Source of the DNA: Blautia hansenii
GTDB taxonomy: Bacteria; Bacillota; Clostridia; Lachnospirales; Lachnospiraceae
DNA length: 64,000 nucleotides
Direction of reading: 5' to 3'
NCBI RefSeq assembly: GCF_013304445.1
Contig: NZ_JAAITA010000008.1
Location: 1-64,000 of the forward strand
Part shown: one piece after another, positions 51,600 to 59,485 of the stretch
Position numbering within the stretch: the stretch's first letter is position 1
Layout: each line of letters begins with the position of its first letter
Made by a program: the position numbers and the translations under genes
The notes under the pieces: model-generated
Told to the model about the DNA's origin: nothing
Seen by the model: only the letters and a program-made list of their open reading frames with translations
Databases searched by the model: none

Positions 51600-52928
51600 T
51601 TACTGCTGATTTTTGAGTTCAATCACCTCCACATATTGTTCACGGGTTTCGATATATGCATTCATATTATTTTCCTGCATATAAATATCTGCCCTATCAG
51701 AATAAGCATTTTTTTCGAGTCCGAGCCCCGCATCTGCTGAACGTGTGACAATCTGCCGATATAACTCCAATGCTTCATCAAATTTTCCCTGTTCCTTATA
51801 CAATCTTGCATAGGAATAATCTAAATACACATCCTTATTCAACGAATATTCCACATCATCTGTGTTCAGCAACTCCTTTGCAGCCTCCAGTTCATACTCT
51901 GCCTGTTCAAGATTGCCCTCATTCATATACAGCTGTGCTCTCAGATTTCCCCACAGAATTTGGATATCATCTTTCTGGGATTCCGGTATTTTAGGTATCA
52001 GTTCCTCCAATTCATCCAACACAGAAAGCACTTTTTTATGCTGTCCCAGTTCAAGATATGCGGCTCCTTCATTGACCAAAGCAAGACTGGCATCCGCCAA
52101 CAAATCATCATCCTCTCTCTTTTGGAAAATCTCCAAAGACTGCTCATAATATTCGATTGCTGTTTGATACTGTTCCAACCCATAAGCATTGTCTCCAAGC
52201 ACTGCCAAAAATTTTGACATATATTTGGAACGATTGGGAATCAGAGGAGAGGATTCCAATAACTCAAGTCCACGCCAACAATATTGTAAAGCAACAGAAT
52301 AATCCCCGTCTATCGAATATAATTGTCCAATATTTCCATACAGCCTAACCTTGCTTTCTGCTTTCAGTCCCTTCACATTTGTCACATACTCTTCTAAAAG
52401 TCTGGCACCTTGCTTGTTATTCTCTTGGTTTTCCAAAAATATGGATGCAATCCTCCAGCATAAATCAACATTATTTCTATACTCTTTTGATTGCGCCATA
52501 TAATTCAACGCTTTTTGACTGTTTTCTGCGAAATCTTCTGTTTCTCTTTCATCATATTGAAGCGATTCATTCAGTAGAACGTATGTATATATTTTGATAA
52601 AATCATCGTCTTGTTCTTGAATCCTTTCCGCTGCTGACATAAACTCTTTCGCCGCCGTTCCATAATCCCCCTGTGCATAAGCAGTTACTCCTGCCAAAAA
52701 ATCATGCTGACTGTTTTCTTCTGAAGACTGAAGATATGTTTTTATCTCATTATATTGCTTTGTTTTTATTTCTTGCCCTTCTACCATAATCTTTGCATAA
52801 GCCAAAAGAGATTCTGTTTCACTCTCATGCGGTTTCCTGATAAGCAGAACAATTACCAACAACATTACTATTCCTACTATCAAAAATCTAATTTTCTTTA
52901 CCATTCGTATCTCCTGGCAATTTTTCAT
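51600..52928 (-). CDS. Membrane-anchored TPR protein, N-terminal part of a split TPR-GGDEF gene
   Basis: A 442-residue protein. A helix at about residues 11-29 is followed by roughly eight tetratricopeptide repeats, such as ALQYCWRGLELLE and AIEYYEQSLEIFQ, predicted to face outward. It ends IELKNQQ and a TAA at 51602-51600. The same frame then continues GTDY-MEYSEKVHQYY into the helix and GGDEF domain of the next gene. Proteins with this TPR-helix-GGDEF layout are common in Clostridia, so a CAA-to-TAA change is a likely cause. Alternatively the two chains are made separately and associate. Confidence 0.8.
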   Translation of the reverse strand: MKNCQEIRMVKKIRFLIVGIVMLLVIVLLIRKPHESETESLLAYAKIMVEGQEIKTKQYNEIKTYLQSSEENSQHDFLAGVTAYAQGDYGTAAKEFMSAAERIQEQDDDFIKIYTYVLLNESLQYDERETEDFAENSQKALNYMAQSKEYRNNVDLCWRIASIFLENQENNKQGARLLEEYVTNVKGLKAESKVRLYGNIGQLYSIDGDYSVALQYCWRGLELLESSPLIPNRSKYMSKFLAVLGDNAYGLEQYQTAIEYYEQSLEIFQKREDDDLLADASLALVNEGAAYLELGQHKKVLSVLDELEELIPKIPESQKDDIQILWGNLRAQLYMNEGNLEQAEYELEAAKELLNTDDVEYSLNKDVYLDYSYARLYKEQGKFDEALELYRQIVTRSADAGLGLEKNAYSDRADIYMQENNMNAYIETREQYVEVIELKNQQ

Positions 52929-52953
52929 TCATTTTGTATACTCCCTCCATTTG

Positions 52954-55011
52954 TCACAAGCCCGGTGTTTCTATTCGATTTTTCGTATAGGACTGCAGAC
53001 AGTCCCTAAGACGGGCGTTCTGCGGAAGAGACAAATCCCTGTCCAGTGCCAGAATAGAACCTGCAGCTTCACTGGCCTCTTTCAAAATCTCTGCGTCCTG
53101 AAAGATGTCTGCAAGCCGGAATTCCAAAAGACCGCTTTGCCGTATTCCAAACAAGTCTCCCGGTCCTCTCAGCCTTAAATCTTCCCCTGCAATATAGAAG
53201 CCATCATTGGACTTTACCAGAATCTCCAATCGCTCCTTCGTCTCTGCGTCCTGTCCTCCCTGTACAAAAATACAGTAGGACTGGTGTTCGCCCCGCCCTA
53301 CCCGGCCGCGGAGCTGATGAAGCTGTGCAAGCCCAAAGCGTTCTGCATTTTCCACCATCATCACAGTAGCATTGGGCACATTGACTCCTACTTCAATAAC
53401 CGTGGTAGATACCAGCACCTGGATTTCATTGGCTGCAAACTGTTCCATGATTCTGTTTTTTTCTGCTGCTTTCATTCTCCCATGGAGATAAGCCACCTGA
53501 ATATTTCCGGGAAGCGCTTCCTTTAATTTCTGGCTGTAATCCAGTACATTTTCCGCTTCCAGCCCCTCACTCTCTTCTACCATGGGACAGATAACATAGA
53601 CCTGCCGCCCCTCCTGTACCTGTTTTTGAATAAAGCTGTATGCTTTTGGCCGATAGGATGTATCCACTACGCAGTTTTTAATGGGAAGTCTTTTTGCGGG
53701 AAGTTCGTCCATAACAGAGATATCCAGGTCTCCGTAAAGAATAATCGCCAACGTTCTGGGAATGGGCGTAGCACTCATAACCAGTACATGGGGCTTTGTT
53801 CCTTTTTTCGACAAATTCTCTCTCTGTCCGACCCCAAAACGGTGCTGTTCATCTGTAATTACAAGGGCCAGATTTTCATAAATAACCTTTTCCTGAATCA
53901 AAGCATGCGTTCCTACAACAAGACGTGCTGTTCCGGATACAATTTTTTCATATCGTTCCCTTTTTTCCCTGGCTGTATTAGAACCTGTAAGCAGCACAGC
54001 TTCAAAAGGCATCCCCTGCTTTTCCAGCAGTTTACACAACTCCTCATAATGCTGTCTGGCCAGCACTTCCGTAGGCACCATAAGCGCTGCCTGATACCCG
54101 TTTGCCGCTGTCAGTATCATAGAAAGAAACGCAATGATCGTCTTTCCGCTTCCCACGTCTCCCTGTACCAGTCTGGACATCCGTGTGTGTCCAGTCATAT
54201 TGGTTTCAATCTCGTTCCAAACACGCTTCTGTGCATTGGTCAAAGGATATGGCAGATTTTCTATCACATTTTCAGTCTCCCACACTGGTTTCATGGCAAA
54301 GGCATTCCGGGAATCCATATTTTTTTCTTTCATCATGCGGACAGACAGAATAAAAAACAGAAATTCATCAAAAACCAGCCTTTTGCGCCCTATGACCAAA
54401 TCTTTCTTATCTTTTGGAAAATGCGTATGGGACAAGGCATAATTGTATTCTGCCAGCTGATAATGATTCCTATATTCCTCCGGCAGATATTCTGCTGTAA
54501 TTTCCCGGCTGTCCAGAATCTGATGCATGGTCTTGACCATGAGTTTGTTCGTCAGACCCTTTGTCAGACTGTATACCGGATACAGGGTATGAAGCATAGC
54601 CTCATAATCCTCTCTGCCAAAGATTTCCGGCTGTTCCATGGTGAGCCGCCCACCCTTTTTCACAACGATTCCACGAAAAATATAAAGTCCCCCTGACCGC
54701 AGAGTATTCCTAAGGAACGGCATATTATACCAGGTTAGTTGCAGACTGCTTCTCTCATCCCGCAGGGAAACCGTCACTACAGTTCTTTTTCCGGTATTGC
54801 TCATACCTACTCTTCCTGCAATCCGCCCCAGAACGGCTGTTTTCTTTCCCTCTTCTGCCTCTGATACAGATACCGGTTCTTTATATTCATCATAATCTCT
54901 GGGATAATACCGCAAAAAATCTCCCACTGTGACAATTCCCAGTTTTGTGAAAAGCTTTTCTGTTTTTTCCCCAATTCCTTTTATGCTTCGTATGCTGTCC
55001 TGCTCTCTCAT
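52954..55011 (-). CDS. recG: ATP-dependent DNA helicase RecG
   Basis: Replication-fork reversal and junction helicase of 685 residues. A wedge/OB domain fills the first 250 residues. Walker A is QGDVGSGKTIIA, the DEAH-type box is DEQH (ITDEQHRFG), and helicase motif VI is QLRGRVGRGEHQSYC. C-terminal TRG region present. Located between the FakA-like gene and the split TPR-GGDEF gene. Confidence 0.98.
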   Translation of the reverse strand: MREQDSIRSIKGIGEKTEKLFTKLGIVTVGDFLRYYPRDYDEYKEPVSVSEAEEGKKTAVLGRIAGRVGMSNTGKRTVVTVSLRDERSSLQLTWYNMPFLRNTLRSGGLYIFRGIVVKKGGRLTMEQPEIFGREDYEAMLHTLYPVYSLTKGLTNKLMVKTMHQILDSREITAEYLPEEYRNHYQLAEYNYALSHTHFPKDKKDLVIGRKRLVFDEFLFFILSVRMMKEKNMDSRNAFAMKPVWETENVIENLPYPLTNAQKRVWNEIETNMTGHTRMSRLVQGDVGSGKTIIAFLSMILTAANGYQAALMVPTEVLARQHYEELCKLLEKQGMPFEAVLLTGSNTAREKRERYEKIVSGTARLVVGTHALIQEKVIYENLALVITDEQHRFGVGQRENLSKKGTKPHVLVMSATPIPRTLAIILYGDLDISVMDELPAKRLPIKNCVVDTSYRPKAYSFIQKQVQEGRQVYVICPMVEESEGLEAENVLDYSQKLKEALPGNIQVAYLHGRMKAAEKNRIMEQFAANEIQVLVSTTVIEVGVNVPNATVMMVENAERFGLAQLHQLRGRVGRGEHQSYCIFVQGGQDAETKERLEILVKSNDGFYIAGEDLRLRGPGDLFGIRQSGLLEFRLADIFQDAEILKEASEAAGSILALDRDLSLPQNARLRDCLQSYTKNRIETPGL

Positions 55012-55073
55012 ATTCCTCTGCTCCTACTGCCTTTTCTCTCTCTGTTCTGTCCGGCTTTGTCTTGCCGTACAGG

Positions 55074-55123
55074 AAAAGGCTGCGGCACACACGGTATGAA
55101 ACACACCGCTCTGTGCCGCAGCC
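55074..55123 (-). terminator. Terminator after the FakA-like gene
   Basis: On the minus strand GGCTGCGGCACA pairs with TGTGCCGCAGCC, twelve perfect pairs, with an inner CGGT/ACCG stem, followed by TTTTCC. Ends the asp23-fakA transcript ahead of recG. Confidence 0.92.
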
Positions 55124-55151
55124 CCGTTTTCTTACAGGGGTTTCCAAAAGT

Positions 55152-56801
55152 TTATTCCACGGAAACAATATAGTAGTAAATTGGCTGTCCGCCGTTATGA
55201 ATTTCAATATCAAAATCAGGATACTGCTCTTCCAGACGTTCTGCCAGATGTTCTGCATCTTCTTCGCTTACATCCTGTCCATAGTATACACTGATAATTT
55301 CTGAATCTTCATCTGTCATTTCCTGCAGGGCCGCTACAGTAATATCTTCAATACCGGTTCCCACTGCCAGAAGGCCATGATCGCCGATTCCCATAATATC
55401 CCCCTGACGGATTTCCTTGTCATCAATCTTTGTATCACGGACAGCATAAGTAATCTGACCAGTCTTTACATTTCCCACTGCTTCCATCATTTCCTCTGTA
55501 TTCTGTTCTACCGTCTTATCCGGTACATAGGAAATCAAGGCGGTAATTCCCTGAGGAATGGTCTTGGTCGGAATGACAATGATATTTTTGTCCTCAGTCA
55601 AATCTCTGGCCTGATTTGCTGCCAGAATAATGTTCTTATTGTTTGGGAAAATGAAAATATTCTTTGCATTGACCCGTTCAATAGCCTGCAGCACGTCTTC
55701 GGTACTGGGGTTCATGGTCTGTCCGCCCTCAATCAGGTAATCCGCACCCAGTTCTTTAAAGATTTCTCCCATACCGGCTCCAACGGATACGGAAATAAAA
55801 CCAACCTCTTTTTCCGGTTCTGCCGCCGCCTGCTGTGCAGCCATTTTTTCTGCTTCTTTGATAACCTTTTCGTGATGTTCCAGACGCATATTGTCAATCT
55901 TCATGTTGGATAACTGTCCATACGTCAGAGCCCGCTGGATTGCCTCACCAGGATCGTTGGTATGTACATGGACTTTGACAATCTCATCGTCCGCTACCAC
56001 AACCAGAGAATCTCCAATAGACATCAGATATTCTTTAAACTCGTGCTCGTCTTTTTCCGTAAACTGCTTTTCCAGCATAATGATAAACTCTGTGCAGTAT
56101 CCGAATTTGATATTGCTTTCTTCTGCAGAAACCGGCTTGCCTGACACGGCTGTTTTGGGTTTTTCAAAATTTAAGTCAATTTCTTTGCCCATATATCCGT
56201 CAAAAGCGCCCTTCAATACTTCCAAAAGACCCTGTCCGCCGGAATCCACTACGCCTGCTTCCTTCAGCACGGGAAGCATGTCCGGAGTTCTGGAAAGCAC
56301 CAACTCTGCCTCTGCAATTACATCGGTAAAGAAGGTTTCCAGACTGTCACTTTCTCCGGCAATTTCCAGGGCTTTTTCTGCCGCCCCTCTTGCCACAGTC
56401 AGAATGGTTCCTTCTTTTGGCTTCATAACCGCTTTATACGCAGTCTCCACACCTTTTTCAAACGCTCTGGCAAAAATAACAGCGTCTACGGTATCGTAAT
56501 GTTCGATGACTTTTGTAAATCCTCTTAAAAGCTGAGAAAGAATAACACCGGAGTTTCCTCTTGCACCTCTTAAAGAACCGGAAGAAATAGCCTTTGCCAA
56601 AGCTTTCATACTGGAATCAGACAGCGCGCTCACTTCGGAGGCTGCTGACATAATCGTCAGAGTCATATTGGTTCCGGTATCTCCATCAGGAACCGGAAAG
56701 ACGTTCAATTCATTAATCCACTCTTTTTTCGCTTCCAGATTTTTGGCCCCGGAAAGGAACATTCTGCCAAGCATCTTCGCATCAACGGTATTGGTATTCA
56801 A
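55152..56801 (-). CDS. DAK2 domain protein, FakA-like fatty acid kinase
   Basis: A 549-residue protein. The N-terminal DAK2 (DhaL-like) ATP-binding domain carries the metal-binding PVPDGDTGTNM and the glycine-rich SGSLRGARGNSGV. The middle and C-terminal DegV-contacting domains include IFPNNKNIILAA and the closing QYPDFDIEIHNGGQPIYYY. In staphylococci FakA phosphorylates fatty acids bound to FakB. Conserved with asp23 and rpmB in Firmicutes, as here. Confidence 0.93.
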   Translation of the reverse strand: MNTNTVDAKMLGRMFLSGAKNLEAKKEWINELNVFPVPDGDTGTNMTLTIMSAASEVSALSDSSMKALAKAISSGSLRGARGNSGVILSQLLRGFTKVIEHYDTVDAVIFARAFEKGVETAYKAVMKPKEGTILTVARGAAEKALEIAGESDSLETFFTDVIAEAELVLSRTPDMLPVLKEAGVVDSGGQGLLEVLKGAFDGYMGKEIDLNFEKPKTAVSGKPVSAEESNIKFGYCTEFIIMLEKQFTEKDEHEFKEYLMSIGDSLVVVADDEIVKVHVHTNDPGEAIQRALTYGQLSNMKIDNMRLEHHEKVIKEAEKMAAQQAAAEPEKEVGFISVSVGAGMGEIFKELGADYLIEGGQTMNPSTEDVLQAIERVNAKNIFIFPNNKNIILAANQARDLTEDKNIIVIPTKTIPQGITALISYVPDKTVEQNTEEMMEAVGNVKTGQITYAVRDTKIDDKEIRQGDIMGIGDHGLLAVGTGIEDITVAALQEMTDEDSEIISVYYGQDVSEEDAEHLAERLEEQYPDFDIEIHNGGQPIYYYIVSVE

Positions 56802-56818
56802 AACAAGTTTCCTCCTTA

Positions 56819-57175
56819 TTAATCAATTACTCTTACGCCTTCTACGAGGATATTGATTTTCTCTATAGTCAGGCCTGTAAATTCTTCTACTTTGTACTTC
56901 ACGTTGCTGATTAAGTTGTCAGAAACGGCTGAAATACTAACTCCATAGGCAACAATCACATGAAAGTCCAGAGTAATTTTGTTATCGGCAATGGTGACAT
57001 TGATTCCATGCTTCAGGCTGTCTCTTTTTAATAATTTTACAAGTCCGTCTTTCATGCTCACGGCAGCCATACCTACAATCCCAAAACATTCTACTGCTAC
57101 ACTGCCCGCATAAGTGGCAATCACATCGGTATCAATCATAATTTTTCCTAATCCTGTATCAACAAATCCATTCAT
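56819..57175 (-). CDS. Asp23/Gls24 family envelope stress protein
   Basis: A 118-residue protein of the Asp23/YloU family. Pattern: LGKIMIDTDVIATYAGSVAVECFGIVGM (in part) at the start and INILVEGVRVID at the end. Members are abundant and membrane-associated through AmaP in other Firmicutes; here it precedes the FakA-like gene by 17 bases. An extended -10 (TGGTAGAAT, minus strand, 57209-57217) lies about 35 bases upstream. Confidence 0.93.
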   Translation of the reverse strand: MNGFVDTGLGKIMIDTDVIATYAGSVAVECFGIVGMAAVSMKDGLVKLLKRDSLKHGINVTIADNKITLDFHVIVAYGVSISAVSDNLISNVKYKVEEFTGLTIEKINILVEGVRVID

Positions 57176-57208
57176 GCACGGATACCTCCATACTTTTTTA
57201 TAATATGT

Positions 57209-57217
57209 ATTCTACCA
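57209..57217 (-). promoter_or_regulatory. Extended -10 promoter for asp23-fakA
   Basis: Minus strand TGG-TAGAAT, with no strong -35. Placed about 35 bases before the asp23 ATG and divergent from the rpmB promoter. Confidence 0.5.
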
Positions 57218-57265
57218 TATCTTTTCCAAAAACGAAATAATAATTTAAATTTTTTATAATTTTAC

Positions 57266-57294
57266 TTGCAAAAGTGTATATCATCTGCTAAAAT
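57266..57294 (+). promoter_or_regulatory. rpmB promoter
   Basis: TTGCAA (57266-57271), 17 bases, TAAAAT (57289-57294) with a TGC extension. Start expected near 57301, giving a leader of about 50 bases that ends in AAGGAGGTG. Confidence 0.82.
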
Positions 57295-57350
57295 AGTCAG
57301 TGTTGTGAGTTTGTTACACGGACTTATTATATATTTAAGGAGGTGCTACC

Positions 57351-57539
57351 ATGGCAAAGTGCGCAATTTGTGAAAAAGGTGCTCATTTTGGAATCAGCGT
57401 GAGCCATTCTCATAGAAGGTCAAACAAAATGTGGAAATCCAACATCAAATCTGTAAAAGTTAAAACAGACAACGGAAACGCAAAGAAAATGTATGTTTGT
57501 ACTTCCTGTTTAAGAAGTGGTAAAGTGGAAAGAGCTTAA
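57351..57539 (+). CDS. rpmB: 50S ribosomal protein L28
   Basis: Ribosomal protein of 62 residues. Typical features are AKCAICEKGAHFGISVSHSH at the start, SNKMWKSNIKSV, and CTSCLRSGKVERA at the end. The two CxxC-type cysteine pairs make it the zinc-binding (C+) paralogue form. AAGGAGGTG ribosome-binding site; strong terminator follows. Confidence 0.98.
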   Translation: MAKCAICEKGAHFGISVSHSHRRSNKMWKSNIKSVKVKTDNGNAKKMYVCTSCLRSGKVERA

Positions 57540-57556
57540 TACTGATTGACACATTG

Positions 57557-57590
57557 ACAGACCTTGTCGAAAAGACAAGGTCTGTTTTTT
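57557..57590 (+). terminator. rpmB terminator
   Basis: ACAGACCTTGTC and GACAAGGTCTGT form twelve perfect pairs around GAAAA-type loop bases, followed by TTTTTTG. One of the strongest terminators in the window. Confidence 0.97.
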
Positions 57591-57597
57591 GTTTGTT

Positions 57598-57744
57598 TTA
57601 AAAATGGCAGCTGCAGAACAGATTGTACCCTATCAGCAGGCACAAAGCTGCCACAACCACCATGAAGAGCGTCTTGGGAAAAATCAAAGCAATAAACAGT
57701 CCCATTCCGAATGCAAACAGAAACAATCCACATACACGGCTCAT
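57598..57744 (-). CDS. 48-residue two-helix membrane protein
   Basis: A small gene reading from ATG at 57744 to TAA at 57598. The product has two hydrophobic helices (CGLFLFAFGMGLFIALIF, and LFMVVVAALCLLIGYNLF) joined by a Pro-Lys turn, ending CSCHF. AAAGGAGAG precedes the ATG at good spacing. It sits 53 bases downstream of gerW in the same direction, so it may be cotranscribed with gerW. Family not recognised. A longer frame on the same strand (57536-57784) runs through the rpmB terminator and is less likely. Confidence 0.7.
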   Translation of the reverse strand: MSRVCGLFLFAFGMGLFIALIFPKTLFMVVVAALCLLIGYNLFCSCHF

Positions 57745-57797
57745 GCTCTGCTCTCCTTTGCCTTTTCCCTATTAGTATATGCAAAGCCGCTTCCTTT

Positions 57798-58220
57798 CTA
57801 TTCTGTTTTCCCTGTTTCCTGGGCTTTGTCTTCTGTTTTTTCCTCTTTTTTTTCTTCGGTATGAATCACAACTTCAGATTCTTTCTTACCCTCTGTAAAT
57901 TTATTCAGGAAATCCGGCACCATATCCAAAACCTTAGTAAGACCGTCCTGATTCTTGATATTCACCAGTTTTGTCACACCGCCGGAAATGACCAGCACCG
58001 CACTGGGAGAAATCTTTCCTCCCATAGCGCCGCCGCCGTTGTTTTTCTTTTCTTCGGCAAAAGCACCTGCCCCTACGCCAAAAGAAACATCCACCAAAGG
58101 CAGAATAATGGTATCTCCCACGGTAATCGCTTCTCCTACCACTGTTTTTGTAGTAATAAAGCTGTCCATTCCCTTAAACAAAGATTCTACTGTAGTCCGA
58201 AAATTATTCTCTGCAGCCAT
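57798..58220 (-). CDS. gerW: GerW (YtfJ) family sporulation protein
   Basis: A 140-residue spore protein of the YtfJ family. Core motifs are GEAITVGDTIILPLVDVSFGVG (in part), a glycine-rich GGGAMGGKISPSAVLVISGG, and VDMVPDFLNKF-like helix here reading LDMVPDFLNKF. In B. subtilis it affects germination and lies beside ytfI, a DUF2953 gene; the same pair occurs here. Lys/Glu-rich tail. Confidence 0.93.
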   Translation of the reverse strand: MAAENNFRTTVESLFKGMDSFITTKTVVGEAITVGDTIILPLVDVSFGVGAGAFAEEKKNNGGGAMGGKISPSAVLVISGGVTKLVNIKNQDGLTKVLDMVPDFLNKFTEGKKESEVVIHTEEKKEEKTEDKAQETGKTE

Positions 58221-58233
58221 GTCTGCTTCCTCC

Positions 58234-59145
58234 TTAAAAATATGTTCTTATTTTTTTCACCAGATACCGGATATCCCGGCTCCAAAACAGGTTCCATGCC
58301 AGAAGCACAAAGTGAATTCCGTAAATCCGCCCCTTAATACCGATTCTTCCCTGGAAAAGATTTCGGTCAAAATAAGGTTCTATGGTAAAGTGTTTCCCAT
58401 AAAGAGGGTAAAATATGCCCGCCGCGCCCAAAAGTTCACCGGCCAGACACGGATCTTCCAGTCCAAATTTCACATGTCCCTCCACTTTGCCGGGACGTAT
58501 GCGGCGAAGAAACTTCTTTACTTCTGCAAAAAGCAGTGACTTTCCATTTTGAAACTGTTCTGATTTCAAAAGTTTTTTGATGGATTCCATTTTAGCACAG
58601 ATTTTCTTCCATGTTAACCGGAAATTTTTCAGTGCTTTGAAAAATCTGCTTGGCAGCTCCCACATTTTTTTCAGAAAGTTCCATGCTTTTTTTAACCATG
58701 ACTCCCTTGGGGGAGTGTGCTTCTGCTTTTTTTGTTTGTTCTCCTCTGTTGTTTCCGGCTTAGGTTCTGTTTCCTGCGCCTTCGCTTCCGTCCTTGGAGG
58801 TTGTTCCTGCGCCTGTTCTTTTGATGCTTCTGCGAGAAAAGAAACAGTGTTTTTGCTGTTTTTCCTGCGCTCCCGTCTTTTTTCCAGGGGAATTCCAAAC
58901 AGTCTCACCGTACATTGCATTTCCCCGGTGCTTCCGCTGTAGGTTCCCTTCACAGATACCAGATGAAAAAGCCAGGATATCTTTGCCGTTCCTCTGCATC
59001 CTGCCTCATCTTTTTCCCCTTGTATCCCATAGCCTACCGGACAGAACAGCAGAGAGAATATGAGCAGCAGAAGCAGTCCCAGAAGTATCAGCAGAAGGAT
59101 ACCCACTGCTTTTAAAATTCCCAGTAAGATATGTAGCACAATCAT
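58234..59145 (-). CDS. DUF2953 domain protein (YtfI-like)
   Basis: A 303-residue protein. The start at 59145 is favoured by AGGTGA upstream. An N-terminal helix (about 2-30, leucine-rich) anchors it. A basic, Pro/Glu/Lys-rich linker (about 95-150) leads to the DUF2953 domain at the C-terminus (VKFGLEDPCLAGELLGAAG, and IKGRIYGIHFVLLAWNL). YtfI partners GerW in Bacillus. Function unknown, probably sporulation. Confidence 0.87.
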   Translation of the reverse strand: MIVLHILLGILKAVGILLLILLGLLLLLIFSLLFCPVGYGIQGEKDEAGCRGTAKISWLFHLVSVKGTYSGSTGEMQCTVRLFGIPLEKRRERRKNSKNTVSFLAEASKEQAQEQPPRTEAKAQETEPKPETTEENKQKKQKHTPPRESWLKKAWNFLKKMWELPSRFFKALKNFRLTWKKICAKMESIKKLLKSEQFQNGKSLLFAEVKKFLRRIRPGKVEGHVKFGLEDPCLAGELLGAAGIFYPLYGKHFTIEPYFDRNLFQGRIGIKGRIYGIHFVLLAWNLFWSRDIRYLVKKIRTYF

Positions 59146-59149
59146 AATG

Positions 59150-59485
59150 TCACCTGCTGCTCTCCTCTCCAATCTGATGTTCCAGCCACTGCCGCACCTG
59201 GGCTGTACCGGTCTGTTCGTATGTTTTTCGCACCAACATTTCTGTCATCTCCAGGGCTTCCCCATAACCTCGGCAGAGTCCTATAATCAAGGGACAATGT
59301 TTTCTTCTGGCTCTTTGCTTCAGTTCATTGGCCGAAAAAATATCCAGCTGGTTCCTTGGATTGGATGCCAGGGTAATGAGATAAACATCCACCACCCCTG
59401 CGCCCATACTGATTTTCCGTATCAGCTGTTTTTTCTTCTTTCTTGCATTATCACCAACATACAGTTTCTTATACCAATTCAACAT
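59150..59485 (-). CDS. Conserved hypothetical protein, 111 residues
   Basis: Not recognised. The product from ATG at 59485 starts LNWYKKLYVGDNARKKKK, has a short hydrophobic strand (VVDVYLITLA), and continues as alternating strands and helices with no membrane segment. It begins 7 bases inside the polyphosphate kinase gene and ends 5 bases before the DUF2953 gene, so it is cotranscribed with both. Confidence 0.7.
   Translation of the reverse strand: MLNWYKKLYVGDNARKKKKQLIRKISMGAGVVDVYLITLASNPRNQLDIFSANELKQRARRKHCPLIIGLCRGYGEALEMTEMLVRKTYEQTGTAQVRQWLEHQIGEESSR

Noticed and set aside
57536-57784. An 82-residue minus-strand frame ending at rpmB
   Set aside because: It runs through the rpmB terminator hairpin; the 48-residue frame at 57598-57744 has the better start and composition.
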